10,783 nucleotides of DNA from Phoronis pallida (taxonomy: Eukaryota > Phoronida > Phoronidae): positions 1 to 10,783 of the forward strand of contig JAOXYC010226460.1 in NCBI GenBank assembly GCA_028565715.1, written 5' to 3'. This document shows, in pieces, positions 7,105 to 10,783 of this stretch. The position numbers and the translations under genes are program-made. Every line of letters starts with the position of its first letter. Position 1 is the stretch's first letter. Below the pieces are notes generated by a model. It was not told the DNA's origin and ran no database searches. It saw only the letters and a program-made list of their open reading frames with translations.

Positions 7105-7280
7105 TCATGAACTCTGGATATATGGGCAGAAAAAGCGCCCAGGGTAGTGGAAGGGTTACTAAAATGAAAAATACTAGATATTTGAGAGCGAAATAAACGC
7201 GACTCGATTGATTGACATTTAGCAAACAAAGAGAAATATACACAAACATGAACTCTGGATAGATGGGTGGAAAAAGCGCC
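7105..7280. repeat. Direct repeat pair, about 35 bp
   Basis: CATGAACTCTGGATATATGGG followed by a GAAAAAGCGCC ending (7105-7140) recurs at 7247-7280 with three or four changes, given here in parts: CATGAACTCTGGATA, ATGGG, GAAAAAGCGCC. The copies are 142 bp apart. GAAAAAGCGCCC is the complement of the GGGCGCTTTTTC motif at 336. They may be the ends or internal duplication of a small element; no further evidence. Confidence 0.55.
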
Positions 7281-7309
7281 ACAAGTGAAGGCGAAGCCGA
7301 CACGAGCCC

Positions 7310-7425
7310 GGCAACATAATGGCTACCTTTTCATGGACCATATGTCGCAATCGTAGCCATTAGGTCACCGGCGACCTAATGGCTAGGGCAGCGACATATT
7401 GGCCACCCGGCGACATAATGGTCCT
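7310..7425. repeat. Nested palindrome cluster
   Basis: A perfect 13-bp stem, TAGCCATTAGGTC (7354-7366) with GACCTAATGGCTA (7373-7385), closes the six-base loop ACCGGC. Around it, GGACCATATGTCGC (7335-7348) can pair with GCGACATATTGGCC (7391-7404) or GCGACATAATGGTCC (7410-7424). All are variants of one unit, roughly GGCGACATAATGGCTA, present about six times in both orientations. This looks like a small foldback element or the terminal part of one. No gene overlaps it. Confidence 0.7.
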
Positions 7426-7548
7426 TGAGAGACGTAAAGATATTGAAACGATTAATTGATGAATTTAGTAGCGTATATAATTAAAAACAACTTAGCATTG
7501 TGAAACTATCAAACCTATAAAACGTTTATGTGCGCTGTTTTATACTTT

Positions 7549-7890
7549 ACTAGATGTGTGACCCGCGCTTCGCTGCGGGGTGTGCGCGTGCTTCGCAAGT
7601 GCACAACCCTTGCACACGCACACCCTGTTACCTTGATCCACCCGACTTTTAACGATTTTCCCGCGCTTCGCGCGCTCTTGCCCATGCAGGGTGTGATCGT
7701 GCTTCGCACGTGCAAACCCTGTACACCCCATTGCCTTGAACAACCTCGACTTTTCACGTGCACACCCCGTGCACATACACACCTCGTCACTTTGAGTCAC
7801 CTTCACTGTTCCAGCGCTTCGCGCTGTCAAAACTTGCGGAAAGAAACACACAGACAGACAGACAGACATTTTCATACTTATATATTAGAT
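7549..7890. repeat. Hairpin-rich tandem repeat, copy 2
   Basis: This is a second copy of the block at 1664-2088, sharing its start (ACTAGATGTGTGACCCGC), internal GC hairpins (GCGCTTCGCGC; CAGCGCTTCGCGCTG) and end (TTTTCATACTTATATATTAGA). It is about 80 bp shorter because the second and third internal units are fused after ACCTCGACTTTT. A CAGACAGA tract (7850-7867) replaces the CA repeat of copy 1. It lies in the intron just downstream of the sushi exon in the direction of transcription, its end 49 bp from that exon. The high similarity of the copies argues for one mobile or copied family. Confidence 0.75.
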
Positions 7891-7939
7891 GTCTCTAATG
7901 TGACGCTGTCAGGGCCACTGTGTATGAGTCAAAACTTAC

Positions 7940-8125
7940 TGACACAATCCGGAACCTTAGTGCTGGACCATTCGCCTCCGTCACAGACAAACTGTCCACC
8001 ACTGAACATGGAGTCGTGAATATCATAGCCATCTTGACACAACATGGAACATATGCGAATAGTTAGCAATTGAATACAAGGTAACGCACCATGTTTCGGA
8101 GGGTTTAAAGTAGGACATTCTTTAA
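7940..8125 (-). CDS. SVEP1-like: Exon: sushi/CCP domain of SVEP1-like protein
   Basis: A 186-bp phase 1-1 exon lies between the acceptor GATTTTTCAG and the donor A|GTAAGT. It encodes one complete sushi (complement control protein) domain of 62 residues, VKECPTLNPPKHG to VPDCV. The four framework cysteines are at residues 4, 30, 48 and 61, with the usual GY after the second (residues 33-34) and a Trp (residue 53) between the third and fourth. Two extra cysteines at 17 and 26 make it a six-cysteine type, as in some SVEP1 and selectin sushi domains. Splicing from the HYR exon gives DVNVKECPTL, the HYR-to-sushi join typical of SVEP1. The frame has no stops. An antisense open frame covering this exon is its shadow. 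Confidence 0.92.
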
Positions 8126-8164
8126 CTGAAAAATCAAAAAAGAAGAGGTGTTTAATTGAGGCTG

Positions 8165-8553
8165 TAATTTTGTTAGCCTCGTTCCCAAGCCCAAACGCGG
8201 GGTGTCATCGGCTGCTTTTAGTGGGCTTGGTCCTGAACTATTTCAGAACTCCCTCAATTGTGGGAGTTGCGTAGTACGTCACTGACACATGTGTACATGT
8301 ACGTTAATCCAGACGAGTGGCATTTTGTTTCGGTCAATTAGACCTCGTAATTTGACCAAAATCAAAAGGAATATGTGTTCCTGTGAAACAATTTCAAACA
8401 AAAATCACGACTTATCATGATTATTGAAAAAAATTTCGAAATTTATGCATTTTTTAACATCCATCAGCGGGCTCAATCCCGCCAACAGGACTAAACCCTA
8501 TTTTGTCGTCACTCCAACCCAAATACTCTCGAGGGGACTAGACTATAATTTTG
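8165..8553. mobile_element. MITE with 8-bp target duplication
   Basis: Perfect direct repeats TAATTTTG at 8165-8172 and 8546-8553 flank a 373-bp insertion (8173-8545). Its ends are weakly inverted: TAGCCTCGTTCCC on the left against TAGTCTAGTCCCC read inward from the right (10 of 13, with one base of offset on the left). An 8-bp duplication suggests the hAT class. No frame inside could code for a transposase, so it is a non-autonomous element. It lies in the HYR-sushi intron about 40 bp upstream of the sushi acceptor. Confidence 0.65.
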
Positions 8554-9009
8554 CGTGGTGTCGTACATAGCTGTAGGCCTACGCTTTGTTTAGATTCATT
8601 CAGTGGATATTATCAACACATAGTTTTATTATAGTGTATGTTCTTTTTACTTATCATATACATGTACCATAAGCGATTTCATAATACTTGAGACGGATGA
8701 GTGGTGTGCCTGTGCACACATATTGATGTCGTGTCGGACGGCAAGAACAACTCATCATCGAGCGGTGTCAGATGTTTGAAAAACTCATCATCGTCCTCAG
8801 AAGTAGAAACATGTGCAGACAGATTCTTCTTAGTATGCGGATACATTTACGAACTGAAATGCCACTGCTGATTTTCTATCGGTTTTTGAAAAGTGGAAAT
8901 CGATTTCTACTTTAATATTGATCCGTTATTTCGATGTTCGTAGCAAAGTCCATGTTGCTATTAGATAAATTGCAACTGATTTAAAAATCACGGTTCATTC
9001 CTACTACTT
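8554..9009. other. Intronic sequence without recognised features
   Basis: The only structure noticed is a direct repeat AACTCATCATCG at 8749-8760 and 8782-8793. The right part may be a decayed upstream portion of the Penelope-like fragment that follows, but no conserved reverse transcriptase motif could be read. Confidence 0.4.
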
Positions 9010-9312
9010 ATGCTTCTTGGTTTTGTGATGAAGTCTCATGTTGTGTACTTATTCAAATGTGGAGGTTGTGAATCTACCGACAAGTACATTGGTGAGACGT
9101 TTTGCCACCTCAACAAGAAAATTAGTGAACATCTTCACAAAGACGCCAATTCACATATGTGCAGGCATTTGCAGGGATCAGCAGAGTGCAAAACCCTTTG
9201 CGATGACGCATGTTTCAGCGTTTCGGACGATAATTTTTACAGTCTAAGACTCAAGAAGGTCATGTTACAAATTGAAGCTCTTCTCTTGATTTATTCATTA
9301 ACATGCATTTAA
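9010..9312 (+). pseudogene. GIY-YIG endonuclease remnant of a Penelope-like element
   Basis: A 100-codon frame encodes the C-terminal endonuclease part of a Penelope-like retroelement. VVYLFKCGGC (residues 11-20) and KYIGET (25-30) correspond to the two halves of the GIY-YIG motif, with the CxxC-type cysteine pair between them. Next come HLNKKISEHL (helix; the usual Arg appears as Lys), then HMCRHLQGSAEC and LCDDACFSVSD, wording that is characteristic of this element's C-terminus. The final block expected to read like a K.KEA..I...PSLN tail is degraded to KKVMLQIEALLL before the stop. No reverse transcriptase is readable upstream, so this is a 5'-truncated, decayed copy. It is antisense to the SVEP1-like gene, inside its HYR-sushi intron. 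The assignment rests on motif recognition by eye. Confidence 0.8.
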
Positions 9313-9934
9313 TCTGATTTCATCATTATAGATTTGTTTTACTTACATTCCCATGATTGTATTGCTTCGGCCGATAGGTGGCACTTTCGTTGCAAATTGT
9401 AATGAATGTTGAATACGCAAAATGCCATAATTTTGTCAAGAATGTTGTTACCAAGATATAGAACGTCAAAACTACTCAGAACATATGTACTATAATTTCA
9501 AAACATTCTTTTTTATCTAAAAGCATTAATCCGATAAAAATGGGATAATTTTACCAATTCATTTGCCAAAGCCTGAAGGTAACGTTTTTTTTACTACACT
9601 TCAGGTTGGTAAGATATTTAGTAAAAACACTTTTAAAAACATTTAAAAGGAGATAGAAAACTATTGGTACCGTGTACGTTGTTCTTAGCCACGAATTAAT
9701 AATAATACACAATAAGTTTAGATTTGTGCCAATAAAGAGTTTTTATAAAGATATAAATTGTATGTGTTTACTAGTCTGCCCCCAAAATGGTTGGTTTGCC
9801 CCTGTTTGGGCACATCCGTGTAAGCACCTGAAATTGCGCTTATACGATATGGTTTGCAACTCGTTTTGTAATTCCCGAGCTAGTTACTGATACCTTGCAC
9901 CATTGGCATGATACACAAAATGATGAGTACTAAC
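9313..9934. other. AT-rich intronic sequence
   Basis: No exon, RNA gene or element end is recognised. A short inverted pair, CCTGAAG near 9571 and CTTCAGG near 9599, and a GCCCC-rich palindrome near 9778-9812 are the only local structures. Confidence 0.5.
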
Positions 9935-10183
9935 CGTTGACGTCGATAACGAATGAACATTCGCTTTGTCTTCCAAGTTCAAGGTCAGTGCCAGTGCACC
10001 TGACATAGTGCTTTCCTAATCCAAGAGTAACAACTTCGTCCTGGTATTGGGGACAAACTGAAGGTAGTTCAACCCCCTTGGCACTAAGGAATGTAGGTTT
10101 GAGGATGGTTACTTCAGTTGTCACTTCTGTTGCGGTAATGTTCAAGCCAGATGAGCAATTCCATACAGTTGGTGGTTCATCGA
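9935..10183 (-). CDS. SVEP1-like: Exon: HYR domain of SVEP1-like protein
   Basis: A 249-bp phase 1-1 exon follows the acceptor TTATTAACAG and ends at the donor G|GTTAGT. It codes for 83 residues beginning VDEPPTVWNC and ending CSFVIDVN. This is a whole HYR (hyalin repeat) domain, an immunoglobulin-like fold of extracellular adhesion proteins. The opening D-EPP-x-V-x-x-C, the central G-x-G-x-H-Y-V-x-C-T-G-T-D and the closing C-S-F-V-I-D-V are the family's landmarks. Cysteines fall at residues 10, 44, 63 and 76; the one at 44 is additional to the common pattern. NCS and NIT are N-glycosylation sequons. The aromatic-Cys start and position before a sushi domain match the HYR next to the sushi domain in SVEP1. 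An earlier exon must supply the first base of the first codon. Confidence 0.92.
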
Positions 10184-10294
10184 CTGTTAATAAATGCGTG
10201 TTGATAGTAGAACATATCAAAGCAAAATATATTTGATTTTTCACCTTGTGTTGCATGGTGACTGAATAAGCGCGAAGACACCTTCACATCATAC

Positions 10295-10484
10295 CGTCAG
10301 TATGCTTCCGGGGAGTTGAGATTGCACGATCAGTTCCGCAATCTGGGTAATGTTGTGTAGAATTGAATAAAAGGCGCGCTATATAAACCTTATAATTATA
10401 GGAAAGCTCACCAAAACGTATTGAATGACTGACCGTGTTTACTTTTAAAAGGCACATGAGAAGACAAGACCAGACTTTGTTCAT
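10295..10484 (-). other. Candidate upstream exon(s) of the SVEP1-like gene
   Basis: Two phase-compatible possibilities precede the HYR exon. First, an ATG at 10484 starts MNKVWSCLLMCLLKVNTV, a signal-peptide-like run, and reaches a GTGAGC donor after 10412 in phase 1. Second, a 48-bp segment 10342-10295 between a CCCAG acceptor and a GTATGA donor is open in phase 1-1 (CGTDRAISTPRKHTD). Either or both could splice to the HYR exon in frame. Against them: the donor and acceptor are ordinary chance-level matches, the hydrophobic run is interrupted by Lys, the frame is open upstream of the ATG, and SVEP1-type genes normally have a VWA, sushi domains and another HYR before this point. From 10485 to the end nothing is recognised. 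Confidence 0.2.
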
Positions 10485-10783
10485 CTGAAGTTCTGGTAGA
10501 CATCGGCGAACGACATTCAGCATTTCAGCAACAAGCTTGATAAAAATTATCACTGTATGTCAGGCATACTAACTTCTACTCATTATCTTAAAGGAATAGA
10601 CCAACGATTTTCGTCTTTTTTATATAAAAACACTTTTAGACAACCTTTTAAAACGTCCCACGTTCAGTTTTCACAACGTTTAAAGGGAAACACAGCGCCA
10701 GCAAAAACCACCCACTTACAAACGCCAAATACAGCTTTTCGCTGCACTAAAGTTGCCTTTTTATGATCGCAAATCACTCAGAA

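Noticed and set aside
7528-8019. 163-codon plus-strand frame, the longest in the window
   Set aside because: Its first half is the repeat and its second half is antisense to the well-supported sushi exon.
10284-10553. An 89-codon minus-strand frame as one complete gene
   Set aside because: No recognisable domain across its length; only parts of it are kept as weak candidate exons.

Overview
The window looks like a piece of animal nuclear genome, probably from a marine invertebrate. Only short reading frames exist, and the convincing protein-coding pieces are exons bounded by GT/AG splice signals with matching intron phases. The long introns are full of SINE, LINE, Penelope-like and DNA-transposon debris. 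The species cannot be fixed from this sequence: a mollusc, lancelet, hemichordate or echinoderm would all fit.

One gene spans nearly the whole window on the minus strand. Six exons are well supported, listed 5' to 3' along the gene: an HYR domain (10183-9935), a six-cysteine sushi/CCP domain (8125-7940), two exons of a cysteine-containing linker with furin-type basic sites (5708-5473 and 5335-5053), a GCC2/GCC3 ephrin-receptor-like cysteine-rich repeat (2954-2790), and a calcium-binding-type EGF repeat (2193-2098). All junctions agree in phase (1, 1, 0, 1, 1). The order HYR, sushi, basic-site linker, GCC2/GCC3, EGF is the order found in the middle of SVEP1 (sushi, von Willebrand A, EGF and pentraxin protein), a large secreted adhesion and matrix protein. 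The gene runs on past the left edge, because the EGF exon lacks its sixth cysteine and ends in a donor site. It probably also continues to the right; two weak candidate upstream exons lie at 10295-10484.

The introns carry most of the other structure. Left part (1-2097): a dispersed-repeat tail, a foldback made of 19-bp units (571-748), a tRNA-derived SINE with a perfect 12-bp target duplication (871-1174), an unassigned open frame, and a tandem hairpin-rich repeat (1664-2088) ending 8 bp from the EGF donor. Intron 2955-5052: a dead LINE reverse transcriptase interrupted by a hAT-like element with a 5-bp duplication, itself filled with inverted copies of a short motif. Intron 5709-7939: a long-armed foldback (6015-6360), two hAT-like termini, a nested palindrome cluster and a second copy of the hairpin-rich repeat. 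Intron 8126-9934: a 373-bp MITE with an 8-bp duplication and a GIY-YIG endonuclease remnant of a Penelope-like element.

I see no prokaryotic system, CRISPR array, rRNA gene or intact tRNA gene. The most unusual material is the set of inverted-repeat elements and the pair of furin-type sites in the SVEP1-like linker.
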